Shown piece by piece: positions 1 to 5,931 of a DNA stretch of 5,951 nucleotides. How positions within the stretch are numbered: position 1 is the first letter of the stretch; each line of letters opens with the position of its first letter. The position numbers were made by a program, and so were the translations under genes. The DNA comes from an uncultured Dermabacteraceae bacterium (lineage in GTDB: Bacteria > Actinomycetota > Actinomycetes > Actinomycetales > Dermabacteraceae), in contig CALTZZ010000134.1 in assembly GCA_943913905.1 (NCBI GenBank), positions 1-5,951 on the forward strand. The letters run 5' to 3'. The notes under the pieces were generated by a model. The model saw only the letters and a program-made list of their open reading frames with translations, was not told the origin of the DNA and did no database searches.

Positions 1-1
1 C

Positions 2-1084
2 GCCAGTGAACCCGCCGTTGAGCCCACTGGGGAGCCCATCGACACGGAAGTCGAAACCCAGCAGGCCATCGATGAAGAGGACGAGCTGGAACCGGAGCCG
101 GTCCCTGAACCGGAAGCCCCGGCAGACATCGAGGTTCCCGAAGCGACCGCCGATCGCATGGTGCGACTGCGCGAACGCCTTCAGCGCTCGGGCACGATCG
201 GCCGAGGGATCTTGACGCTCCTGTCGAACGGATCCATCGACGCGAACACGTGGGACGAGGTCGAGGAAACGCTCCTGCTCGCAGACCTTGGCCCCGACGC
301 CACCGACCAGCTGATGGATGCGCTGCGCGACCGTATCCAAGTACTCGGGAACAACGACCCCGCCGCGATCCGCGAGGTCCTCCGCGAGGAACTCATAACG
401 CTCGTCAACCCGGACCTGGACCGCCGCCTTGCCGCCTCCGCAATCGAAGCGCCCGACGGCTCCTTCGTACCGAGCGTCGTCATGATGGTGGGAGTCAACG
501 GAACGGGAAAGACCACCACCACAGGTAAATTTGGGCGCGTCCTCATTGCCGAAGGGCGCACCGTCGTTTTCGGCGCTGCCGATACGTTCCGTGCAGCCGC
601 AGCGGACCAGCTTCAAACCTGGGGTGAACGAGTGGGCGTCACCACGGTCCGCAGTGACCGCGAAGGTGCAGACCCCGCATCCGTCGCCTTTGATGCCGTC
701 AGCACCGGTATCAACGAAGGAGTCGACGTGGTCATCATCGACACCGCGGGTCGTCTCCAAAACAAAAAGGGCCTCATGGACGAGCTCGGCAAGATCCGCC
801 GCGTCGCGTCGAAAGCACTCAAGGGTGCCGAGATCCAGGAAGTCATCCTGGTGCTCGATGCCACGACCGGCCAAAACGGTATGCAGCAGGCACGCGTCTT
901 TGCCGAAGCCGTCAATGTTACGGGTATCGCCCTGACCAAGCTCGATGGCACAGCCAAGGGTGGAATCGTGGTCAACGTGCAGCGCGAGCTCGGCGTTCCC
1001 GTGAAGCTCGTGGGGCTCGGCGAAGGCATGGACGACCTCACCCCATTCGATCCATATGGATTCGTGGACGCTCTCCTGGACTAA
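2..1084 (+). CDS. ftsY: Signal recognition particle receptor FtsY (5' end outside window)
   Basis: FtsY is the SRP receptor GTPase. It docks the Ffh-4.5S RNA-ribosome complex at the inner face of the membrane and passes the nascent chain to SecYEG, with reciprocal GTP hydrolysis. The frame is open to the left edge, so only the last 360 residues are seen. Visible residues 1-52 form an acidic, Pro/Glu-rich stretch (EPEPVPEPEAP) typical of the variable A region. The N domain follows (RGILTLLSN, then EETLLLADLG). The G domain has P-loop GVNGTGKTT (visible residues 164-172), DTFRAAA, DTAGR (247-251), TKLDGTAKGG (from 312) and the C-terminal GEGMDDLTPFDPYGFVDALL. All GTPase motifs look intact. ATG 158 is an internal Met, not the start, because acidic coding sequence continues upstream. 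The TAA lies 12 bases before the glnD-like gene, suggesting co-transcription. Identification is very secure; the true start and the full acidic region cannot be seen. Confidence 0.97.
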   Translation, partial: ASEPAVEPTGEPIDTEVETQQAIDEEDELEPEPVPEPEAPADIEVPEATADRMVRLRERLQRSGTIGRGILTLLSNGSIDANTWDEVEETLLLADLGPDATDQLMDALRDRIQVLGNNDPAAIREVLREELITLVNPDLDRRLAASAIEAPDGSFVPSVVMMVGVNGTGKTTTTGKFGRVLIAEGRTVVFGAADTFRAAAADQLQTWGERVGVTTVRSDREGADPASVAFDAVSTGINEGVDVVIIDTAGRLQNKKGLMDELGKIRRVASKALKGAEIQEVILVLDATTGQNGMQQARVFAEAVNVTGIALTKLDGTAKGGIVVNVQRELGVPVKLVGLGEGMDDLTPFDPYGFVDALLD

Positions 1085-1096
1085 CCGGCACGAACC

Positions 1097-1732
1097 ATGC
1101 CTGGAGGGCACCCGCACACCCCGCCGCGAAATCTTGCGCGCGAGCGTGTTGATCACGCGCTCGCATTCGGGATGCAATCGCGGGTCGACGGCCCCGAGCG
1201 CAGGTACGAGCAGGCAGAAATCATTGATGCCACGCTCACAGACATTGCAGCCGAATTAGGCCTCCCGGCGGGGTGTGCGGTCGCAGCGCATGGGGCTTAT
1301 GGCCGCCGTGATGGTGGCCCAGTGTCACCGTTTGACGTAGCTCTGCTCTGGGACGATTCGAAAACCGCGTTCAGTTCAACGCACGCTCCAGATGACGGTG
1401 CTTTCGACCCCCAAGCCATCGCGGCACAACTGTGGCTCGCGCTCTGGGAAGTAGGCGCGTCCTTCAACCACTGCGTGTATTCGCTTGCACAGTGCGAAGT
1501 GTTGGCTTCGCTCAACATCGACAACGCCGTCGGCTTCCTCGACGTGAGGTGCGTGGGGGGGGGGACGAGGCCGTGGTCGAAGCCGCGCGCACTCGGGTAT
1601 CGCACTCGTGGGATGAGGCGCTCGCGGAGCGTCGCGACGCAATCGTCGGGGGTGTGGAGTCTCGCGGTCGCTCGTATCCGGCCGTGGGGCACTCGGCGGA
1701 GCCGAACCTCATTCTCGATCAGGGTGGACTGA
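1097..1732 (+). CDS. N-terminal fragment of GlnD-like protein (nucleotidyltransferase domain, active site altered)
   Basis: The frame runs 211 codons, but only the first 156 are GlnD-like. After the G run it reads out of frame for 55 codons to TGA 1730-1732. Residues 62-85 align with the family signature GGYGRGEL-P-SDxD: here G66-A67-Y68-G69-R70-R71-D72, then S77-P78-F79-D80. The second metal-binding Asp (D80) is kept, but the first is Pro78 (CCG 1328-1330), and the second Gly and the Glu of GGxGRGE are changed. Downstream, LWLALWEVGASFNHCVYSL and FLDVRC match the later part of the domain. Loss of a DxD aspartate should abolish nucleotidyl transfer; this is inference from the polymerase-beta-type mechanism. 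ATG 1097 lies in the same frame as ftsY, four codons past its TAA, without a clear Shine-Dalgarno, so reinitiation after ftsY is likely. ATG 1172 is the other candidate but would remove part of the usual N-terminal helix. Confidence 0.6.
   Translation: MPGGHPHTPPRNLARERVDHALAFGMQSRVDGPERRYEQAEIIDATLTDIAAELGLPAGCAVAAHGAYGRRDGGPVSPFDVALLWDDSKTAFSSTHAPDDGAFDPQAIAAQLWLALWEVGASFNHCVYSLAQCEVLASLNIDNAVGFLDVRCVGGGTRPWSKPRALGYRTRGMRRSRSVATQSSGVWSLAVARIRPWGTRRSRTSFSIRVD
1555..1564 (+). repeat. G10 homopolymer at the glnD frameshift
   Basis: Ten consecutive G lie exactly where GlnD homology passes from one frame to the -1 frame. In the upstream frame they read GTG GGG GGG GGG ACG (V-G-G-G-T, then off-family). 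In the downstream frame the last G begins GAC GAG (D-E-A-V-V-E), which continues GlnD. Tracts of 8 or 11 G would join the halves. Such a run is prone to slipped-strand mispairing, transcriptional slippage and sequencing miscounts. A GAGG at 1546-1549, five bases upstream, could pair with 16S rRNA during elongation. Confidence 0.9.
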
Positions 1733-3519
1733 GAGACCTGGCGCTCATTAATGCGTTGAGCCGCTCGCTTGATCCATCCGACACGTGGACGGCGCATCCC
1801 ACCCAGTCGATTCGTCTGCGAGACGCGGGCGCTCTTCTGCGGGATGTCCGCGATGCGTCACAGGTGGTGCGCGACGGTGGTTCGGGGCGCCTACTTGCAT
1901 CCGACCAGGCCGCCGTCGCAGGACTGACCGGTTTCACGGATTCGAGTGCGCTTCTCACGGCATTGGAGCTTGCTGGCCGAACGGTCCACTGGGAGCTGCG
2001 GCGGGTGGTGCGAGCCCTCAGGTCAGCGGACGGCGATGCGGCCCCGATAGCCCGTGTCGAAGAAGCCACGTGGATCCCGCCTGGCGTCCAGATAGAGCTT
2101 GCGGACCATTCTCTCGATATACCGGGCACGGGCCGCGTGTCTTGGATCGAGGTGTTGTCGGCCGTTCGCTTCGCGGCAGAAACCGGCTGTGGTCTCACGC
2201 CGGGGTTGGTAGCGCGCGTACTCGATAGCGTGCCCACGACTAGTGAGCCCCTGACGGACCTTGAACGCGACATGCTCCTGGGCATCCTGACGTCTGCACA
2301 CCTTGTAGACACGTGGGAGGCGTTGGATGTCCACGGGATGGTGGTCGCGTGGGTGCCGGGATGGGCCCGGGTGCGACACCGCACTCCAGTGCCCGACGGT
2401 GGCACCGTTATGTTTGACCGTTTTGTTATCCATTCGATCGCAGTAGCCGTCACGATTGCCCGTTCCCGTGGCTCTGCTCGGGTCGACCTCTGCGCCTGGG
2501 CGGCGCTCGTTCACTGGGTCGACTCATCGATGCTTAAGCGAGTGGCCACAATGTTGGCCATCGACCCTGCCGATATTGAACTTCTCGAGATCGTCATCCG
2601 TGAGCACGTGACGCTGGCGGAAACAGCAGACTCGCACGACCTCATGGACCCCGCAGCAATCTCGTCACTGGCCGATGCCACGGGGAGCAGTGCCGACGTT
2701 CTCGATGCGATGGAGATCTTGACTCTCGCGCAGTCGCAGGCATCGCTGGTTCCACAGTCGGCGTGGCGGAACGAAAAGATCGATTTCCTGTCTCGTAGCG
2801 TGCGAGCAATCATCGATGCGCGCCACGGTACGGCGATGCACGATGACCCCGTCCATCACGCACTGGCAACTCTCCGGGGAGTGAACCCGCAGGTTGCGCG
2901 CCTCGCACTCTTAGGTACCGAGTCGGAATACCGTGTGGGTGTGGTGGTCACACCGCCGGAAGGGCCCGACGGACACCGCCATCTCGTTGTTGCCTTCCCC
3001 GAGAAGCCACAGTCGCTTCTCGCCATTACAGCGATGGCTGCACGGTTCGGAATCGAGCTGGTGTCGGGTAGTTTCGACGTCCGTAGTTCCACCGTATTTT
3101 CGGCGTGGTGGGTGCGGCCACGCGGCGACTCGCTGCCGCATCCGTCGGTCCTCCGAGAGTTTCTTTCGACCCGCATGGGCCTCGCCAAAGTCAAAGCTCC
3201 CCGGGCAGCGCGGCGGACACCGCCGTCACCGGAGCCAGCACACGGGCGGCTGGTGCAGGCGATCGTGAAGGAGATCGATTCGGGGGCGGACGGCCTGCGC
3301 GCGTTTCAAATCAACGCCGAGGACCGTCTGCGGCTCGTGGGCGACGTGGCGTCGGCGGTCTCCGCCTATCCGGTCGAAATCAAGCGTGCCCACCTGGTGC
3401 GGCTTTCCTCTCGCGCAGTCGTTGCCCTGTACGTGGCTCCAACCTCGAAGGCGAGAGGCGTTGATGACCTTGCCCAGCGGCTCATGGCGGCACTTGAACG
3501 CGCTGCTCATAGGCACTAA
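1573..3519 (+). CDS. C-terminal part of GlnD-like protein: helical linker, degenerate HD domain, two ACT domains
   Basis: This frame becomes GlnD-like at the G run. GTG 1573 is a possible independent start, because the G10 run eight bases upstream could act as a ribosome-binding site; that would give 648 residues. Numbering as in the joined protein: EPNLILDQGGLRD at 201-213 is well kept. The HD domain spans about 440-560. His445, His472 and His503 remain, but the HD doublet is H472-W473, the ADS motif is AQS (Gln545), and the segment holding KG-DHS-GA is missing, with His472 to His503 about eleven residues shorter than E. coli as remembered. Hydrolytic PII deuridylylation therefore looks lost. 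ACT domains lie at about 626-694 and 736-806; the conserved turn Gly of DRPG is Gln in the first (EKPQSLL) and Arg in the second (DRLRLV). The reading frame is otherwise uninterrupted. Homology is firm; function and start are uncertain. Confidence 0.65.
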   Translation: MVEAARTRVSHSWDEALAERRDAIVGGVESRGRSYPAVGHSAEPNLILDQGGLRDLALINALSRSLDPSDTWTAHPTQSIRLRDAGALLRDVRDASQVVRDGGSGRLLASDQAAVAGLTGFTDSSALLTALELAGRTVHWELRRVVRALRSADGDAAPIARVEEATWIPPGVQIELADHSLDIPGTGRVSWIEVLSAVRFAAETGCGLTPGLVARVLDSVPTTSEPLTDLERDMLLGILTSAHLVDTWEALDVHGMVVAWVPGWARVRHRTPVPDGGTVMFDRFVIHSIAVAVTIARSRGSARVDLCAWAALVHWVDSSMLKRVATMLAIDPADIELLEIVIREHVTLAETADSHDLMDPAAISSLADATGSSADVLDAMEILTLAQSQASLVPQSAWRNEKIDFLSRSVRAIIDARHGTAMHDDPVHHALATLRGVNPQVARLALLGTESEYRVGVVVTPPEGPDGHRHLVVAFPEKPQSLLAITAMAARFGIELVSGSFDVRSSTVFSAWWVRPRGDSLPHPSVLREFLSTRMGLAKVKAPRAARRTPPSPEPAHGRLVQAIVKEIDSGADGLRAFQINAEDRLRLVGDVASAVSAYPVEIKRAHLVRLSSRAVVALYVAPTSKARGVDDLAQRLMAALERAAHRH

Positions 3520-3563
3520 GCCGCTCTGGTAACGTCTGATAGTCGGGGCACGCTCTCCTTCGC

Positions 3564-3569
3564 TAAAAT
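3564..3569 (+). promoter_or_regulatory. Possible -10 box (TAAAAT) of an ffh promoter
   Basis: TAAAAT matches the sigma-70-type consensus TATAAT at five of six positions and stands out in GC-rich sequence 45 bases after the glnD-like stop. No good -35 lies at 16-18 bases spacing (AGTCGG or TAGTCG), which is common in actinobacterial promoters but weakens the call. Transcription would begin near 3576 and leave a leader of about 80 bases before ffh, containing the hairpin at 3586-3623. This would let ffh be expressed independently of the broken gene upstream. Confidence 0.35.
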
Positions 3570-3585
3570 AGGTGCGCTCCGGCTT

Positions 3586-3630
3586 GCGATGTGCGCCCCC
3601 ACGGGCGCGCGCCGTCACATCGCGTGCTTT
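3586..3630 (+). promoter_or_regulatory. Nested hairpin followed by T4 in the glnD-ffh gap (attenuator or terminator-like)
   Basis: A perfect 8-base inverted repeat, GCGATGTG (3586-3593) and CACATCGC (3616-3623), encloses a second stem stacked directly on it, CGCCC (3594-3598) with GGGCG (3603-3607) and loop CCAC. This gives 13 pairs with one 8-base bulge at 3608-3615. GTGCTTTT follows at 3624-3630, so the element resembles an intrinsic terminator with a short, offset U run. If the TAAAAT at 3564 is a promoter, the hairpin lies inside the ffh leader and would be an attenuator or translation-control element; otherwise it may end glnD transcription. The pairing is seen directly; the role is inferred. 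Confidence 0.4.
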
Positions 3631-3643
3631 TCCTGCCACATGT

Positions 3644-3659
3644 GAGGCCCTGTTTAGTG
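3644..3659 (+). promoter_or_regulatory. Ribosome-binding site and GTG start of ffh
   Basis: GAGG (3644-3647) lies nine bases before GTG 3657, good Shine-Dalgarno spacing. Translation from this GTG gives MFNNLSDRITASLKGLRG, the standard actinobacterial Ffh N-terminus. An in-frame GTG at 3591 lies inside the hairpin and would add 22 Arg/His/Pro-rich residues with no family match, so it is rejected as the start. The GAGG is preceded by the palindrome CACATGTG (3637-3644). Confidence 0.75.
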
Positions 3660-5249
3660 TTTAACAATCTGTCCGATCGCATAACCGCGTCTCTCAAAGG
3701 TCTTCGCGGCCAAGGACGCCTGACCGAGGCCGACGTCGACAAGACGGTTCGCGAGATCCGACGCGCCCTCCTTGACGCCGACGTTGCCGTCAGCGTGGTG
3801 CGTGAGTTCGCCGCCCGCGTGCGTGAACGTGCTCTCGGCGAAGAGGTCTCGAAGGCGCTCAACCCGGCCCAGCAGGTCGTGAAGATCGTTCACGCGGAAC
3901 TCGTTGAAGTCCTGGGCGGTGCCACGGGGCAACTGAGCTTCGCCAAGAATCCGCCAACCGTGATCATGCTCGCGGGTCTTCAGGGCGCCGGTAAAACGAC
4001 GCTGGCCGGAAAGCTGTCCAAGTTCCTAAAGGACGAGGGACACACGCCGCTGCTCGTGGCCGCAGACCTTCAGCGCCCCAACGCGGTGAACCAGCTGCAG
4101 ATCGTTGGCGAGCGCGCTGGCGTGAAGGTGTTCGCACCGGAACCAGGCAATGGTGTGGGCGACCCCGTGCAGGTGGCACTCAATGGTGTGTCCACGGCCC
4201 AGTTCCAACAGCACGATGTGGTCATTGTTGATACCGCGGGCCGCCTTGGTGTTGACGAAGAAATGATGCAGCAGGCGCGCGACATTCGCGACGCTGTGAA
4301 TCCTGACGACACCCTCTTCGTGGTTGACGCGATGATCGGCCAGGACGCTGCTCGCGTCGCTGAGGCATTCCGTGACGGCGTTGGCTTCACCGGTGTGGTC
4401 CTCTCCAAGCTTGACGGCGACGCCCGTGGTGGTGCGGCACTGTCGATCACTGGAGTGACCGAACGCCCCATCCTGTTTGCTTCCACCGGCGAAGGCCTCG
4501 GTGACTTCGAGCGTTTCCACCCGGATCGCATGGCGAACCGCATCCTCGACATGGGCGACGTTCTGACCCTGATCGAGCAGGCCGAAAAGGCCATGGATCG
4601 CGAAGAAGCGGAAAAGGTTGCGGCCAAACTCGCCCAGGGTGAGGACTTCAACCTCAACGACTTCCTCTCGATGTTGAGCCAGATCAAGCAGATGGGCTCA
4701 ATGAAGAAGATGCTCGGCATGATGCCGAACATGCGCCAGTACAAGGATCAGATCGATCAGTTCGACGACTCGATGCTGACCCGCGTCGAAGCCATGGTGC
4801 AGTCGATGACACCGTTCGAGCGCGCGAACCCGAAGCAAATCAATGGCCAGCGCCGCGCGCGTATCGCGAAAGGCTCCGGCACCACGGTGCAGGAAGTGAA
4901 CCGGCTGCTGGAGCAGTTCAAGCAGATGCAGAAGGTCATGGGGTCCGCGGGCCGCGGCATGGGCGGCGGAATGCCCGGCGGCCCCGGTATGGGATTCGGT
5001 AAGAAGTCGCGCGGGCGTATGCAGGCGCAGCCGAAGAAAAAGAAGTCGCGGTCGGGTAACCCGGCGAAGCGAGCAGCGGAAGAGCGAGCGTGGGCAGAAA
5101 AGCAGGCGAACGCTCAAAAGGGAGCTGCCTTCGGTGGGGGTAACCCCGGAGCGAGTGGCCTCGGTGCCGGCGCGAACGGCATGCCGGACCTCAGCGATAT
5201 CGACCCGAAGCAGCTTCCGCCGGAACTGCGAAAGATGCTGGGGAAGTAG
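3657..5249 (+). CDS. ffh: Signal recognition particle GTPase subunit Ffh (SRP54)
   Basis: Ffh binds 4.5S SRP RNA and signal sequences of nascent membrane and secreted proteins, then pairs with FtsY for delivery to SecYEG. The protein is 530 residues from GTG 3657. The N domain spans about 1-95 and includes ALLDADVA at 37-44. The G domain has GLQGAGKTT (107-115), DLQRPNAVNQL, DTAGR (192-196), SKLDGDARGG (from 250) and GEGLGDFERFHPDR. The Met-rich M domain starts at about 305 with GDVLTLIEQAEKAM. Its finger-loop region carries QIKQMGSMKKMLGMMPNM, and the RNA-binding helix-turn-helix has RRARIAKGSG (399-408). The C-terminal tail of about 90 residues is rich in Gly, Met and Lys with SGNPAKRA, as usual in actinobacteria and longer than the E. 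coli protein. All motifs are intact. It lies 137 bases after the glnD-like gene, probably with its own promoter, and six bases before the next gene. ftsY close by on the same strand links both SRP GTPases. Confidence 0.97.
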   Translation: MFNNLSDRITASLKGLRGQGRLTEADVDKTVREIRRALLDADVAVSVVREFAARVRERALGEEVSKALNPAQQVVKIVHAELVEVLGGATGQLSFAKNPPTVIMLAGLQGAGKTTLAGKLSKFLKDEGHTPLLVAADLQRPNAVNQLQIVGERAGVKVFAPEPGNGVGDPVQVALNGVSTAQFQQHDVVIVDTAGRLGVDEEMMQQARDIRDAVNPDDTLFVVDAMIGQDAARVAEAFRDGVGFTGVVLSKLDGDARGGAALSITGVTERPILFASTGEGLGDFERFHPDRMANRILDMGDVLTLIEQAEKAMDREEAEKVAAKLAQGEDFNLNDFLSMLSQIKQMGSMKKMLGMMPNMRQYKDQIDQFDDSMLTRVEAMVQSMTPFERANPKQINGQRRARIAKGSGTTVQEVNRLLEQFKQMQKVMGSAGRGMGGGMPGGPGMGFGKKSRGRMQAQPKKKKSRSGNPAKRAAEERAWAEKQANAQKGAAFGGGNPGASGLGAGANGMPDLSDIDPKQLPPELRKMLGK

Positions 5250-5255
5250 GAAGAA

Positions 5256-5897
5256 ATGCGTCGCAATGAAGCGCCGTCGGGTGAGGTACCAGCACTGACG
5301 TCGGCGACTTTCTTTACGAAGGCCCGAACGGGCGAACGCTGTGAGATCGCCGCCGTTGATGCGTTCTTCAGCGAACTTGAGGCAGAGCTGTTTTTTACCG
5401 AAGGCAACCGAGAGCGGTCACTCGCTGTAGCCGAGCGCATTCGGCATACGGAGTTCCCTCCGGCGGGCTTCCTCTCGCTCGGTTACGTGGCGTCTGAGGT
5501 GCGCATGAGCCTCGAGTCGCTGGCGGAAGAGCTCAGTGCCGACCCACTCGGACCTCGCAATGCGCTCGTGCTCTCTATCGAAGCGTTCGAAGCGGAGCTC
5601 GATGTCCTTGATTCGAATGAATCCGTTGGAGAAAACGGCGAGGACGACGGCCCGCATCCGTCGGCCCCCGCAGCCTTTTACCAGAAGGCGGCGGTGAGGG
5701 AGGCTCTGGCGCACGCGAAGGAAATTGCCCGTCAGGGCGATACTCATGACACTCACCATGAACTGCGTGGATGGCGGTCGGCGTTGGAGCTGCCCCAGAT
5801 AGCTGAGGGGGAGGCCGACGGCTACCCGACCGAGGTTGTGGACCTCTTCGTGGCCTCGGTTGTGTCGAGTTACTGTTCGTCCCCGTTGTCGCAGTAG
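5256..5897 (+). CDS. Acidic protein, function unknown; possible degenerate DivIVA-type repeats
   Basis: This encodes 213 residues starting six bases after the ffh stop. GGGAAG (5241-5246), inside the end of ffh, is a suitable ribosome-binding site nine bases from ATG 5256, and AGGAAG lies closer. This spacing suggests co-transcription and perhaps translational coupling with ffh. It is rich in Glu/Asp/Ala and has no signal peptide or membrane segment, so it is probably cytosolic. No family is recognised with certainty. Three stretches share the spacing of the short actinobacterial DivIVA-domain repeat (F, then GY, then EVDxFL): F19 with AVDAFFSELEAEL (33-45), F67 with GYVASEVRMSLESLAEEL (76-93), and GYPTEVVDLFVASV (189-202). 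A low-complexity acidic linker (119-138) separates the second and third. In that family such repeats occur in proteins thought to act at the cell pole or envelope, but here they are weak matches read by eye. The gene itself is likely real; the family call is tentative. Confidence 0.75.
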   Translation: MRRNEAPSGEVPALTSATFFTKARTGERCEIAAVDAFFSELEAELFFTEGNRERSLAVAERIRHTEFPPAGFLSLGYVASEVRMSLESLAEELSADPLGPRNALVLSIEAFEAELDVLDSNESVGENGEDDGPHPSAPAAFYQKAAVREALAHAKEIARQGDTHDTHHELRGWRSALELPQIAEGEADGYPTEVVDLFVASVVSSYCSSPLSQ

Positions 5898-5931
5898 CAG
5901 CCGATTGGGGAAGGGGAGTAGCGGCGCCGAG

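Larger units (their letters stand above)
1097..3519 (+). pseudogene. glnD: glnD-like PII uridylyl/adenylyltransferase, frameshifted at a G10 run, catalytic motifs degenerate
   Basis: Read across one -1 shift at 1555-1564, this locus encodes about 806 residues in GlnD order: nucleotidyltransferase domain, helical linker, HD domain and two ACT domains. GlnD normally attaches UMP (AMP in some actinobacteria) to PII when glutamine is low and removes it when glutamine is high. Family landmarks are recognisable throughout: GAYGR (residue 66 on), FLDVRCVGG (around 147-155), EPNLILDQGGLRD (201-213), REH (501-503), an LTLAQSQAS segment where the family has LTxADSxAT, and the C-terminal ACT pair. However, the active sites are damaged in all domains (see the two half entries). 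Restoring the frame needs G8 or G11; G8 gives VGGDEAVVE, which matches remembered family spacing best. Position between ftsY and ffh is the usual actinobacterial glnD locus. Homology is secure. Whether it is a dead gene, a phase-variable gene or a sequencing error cannot be decided from sequence alone. Confidence 0.8.

Noticed and set aside
6..215. 69-codon open frame at the left edge
   Set aside because: It overlaps the acidic region of FtsY in another frame and has shadow-like Arg/Ser/Pro composition.
1082..1099. Stop read-through joining FtsY to the GlnD-like protein
   Set aside because: The two genes are in the same frame with only TAA and four codons between them, but TAA is an efficient stop and no read-through context is visible; short operon spacing explains it.
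1719..2453. 244-codon open frame on the minus strand inside the glnD-like gene
   Set aside because: Its protein is rich in Arg, Ser, Thr and Pro with no family signature, the usual antisense shadow of GC-rich coding DNA; the + strand has clear GlnD homology.
3591..3656. N-terminal extension of Ffh from GTG 3591
   Set aside because: The 22 extra residues are Arg/His/Pro-rich, lie in the intergenic hairpin and match nothing in Ffh; GTG 3657 has a well-placed GAGG and gives the family N-terminus.
3520..3656. Possible 4.5S SRP RNA gene next to ffh
   Set aside because: The hairpin is too short and lacks the conserved GGAA-type apical loop and adjacent asymmetric loop of SRP RNA.
4953..5190. Gly/Met/Lys-rich low-complexity tail of Ffh as possible insertion
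   Set aside because: Such tails after the M domain are normal in actinobacterial Ffh, including the SGNPAKRA segment.
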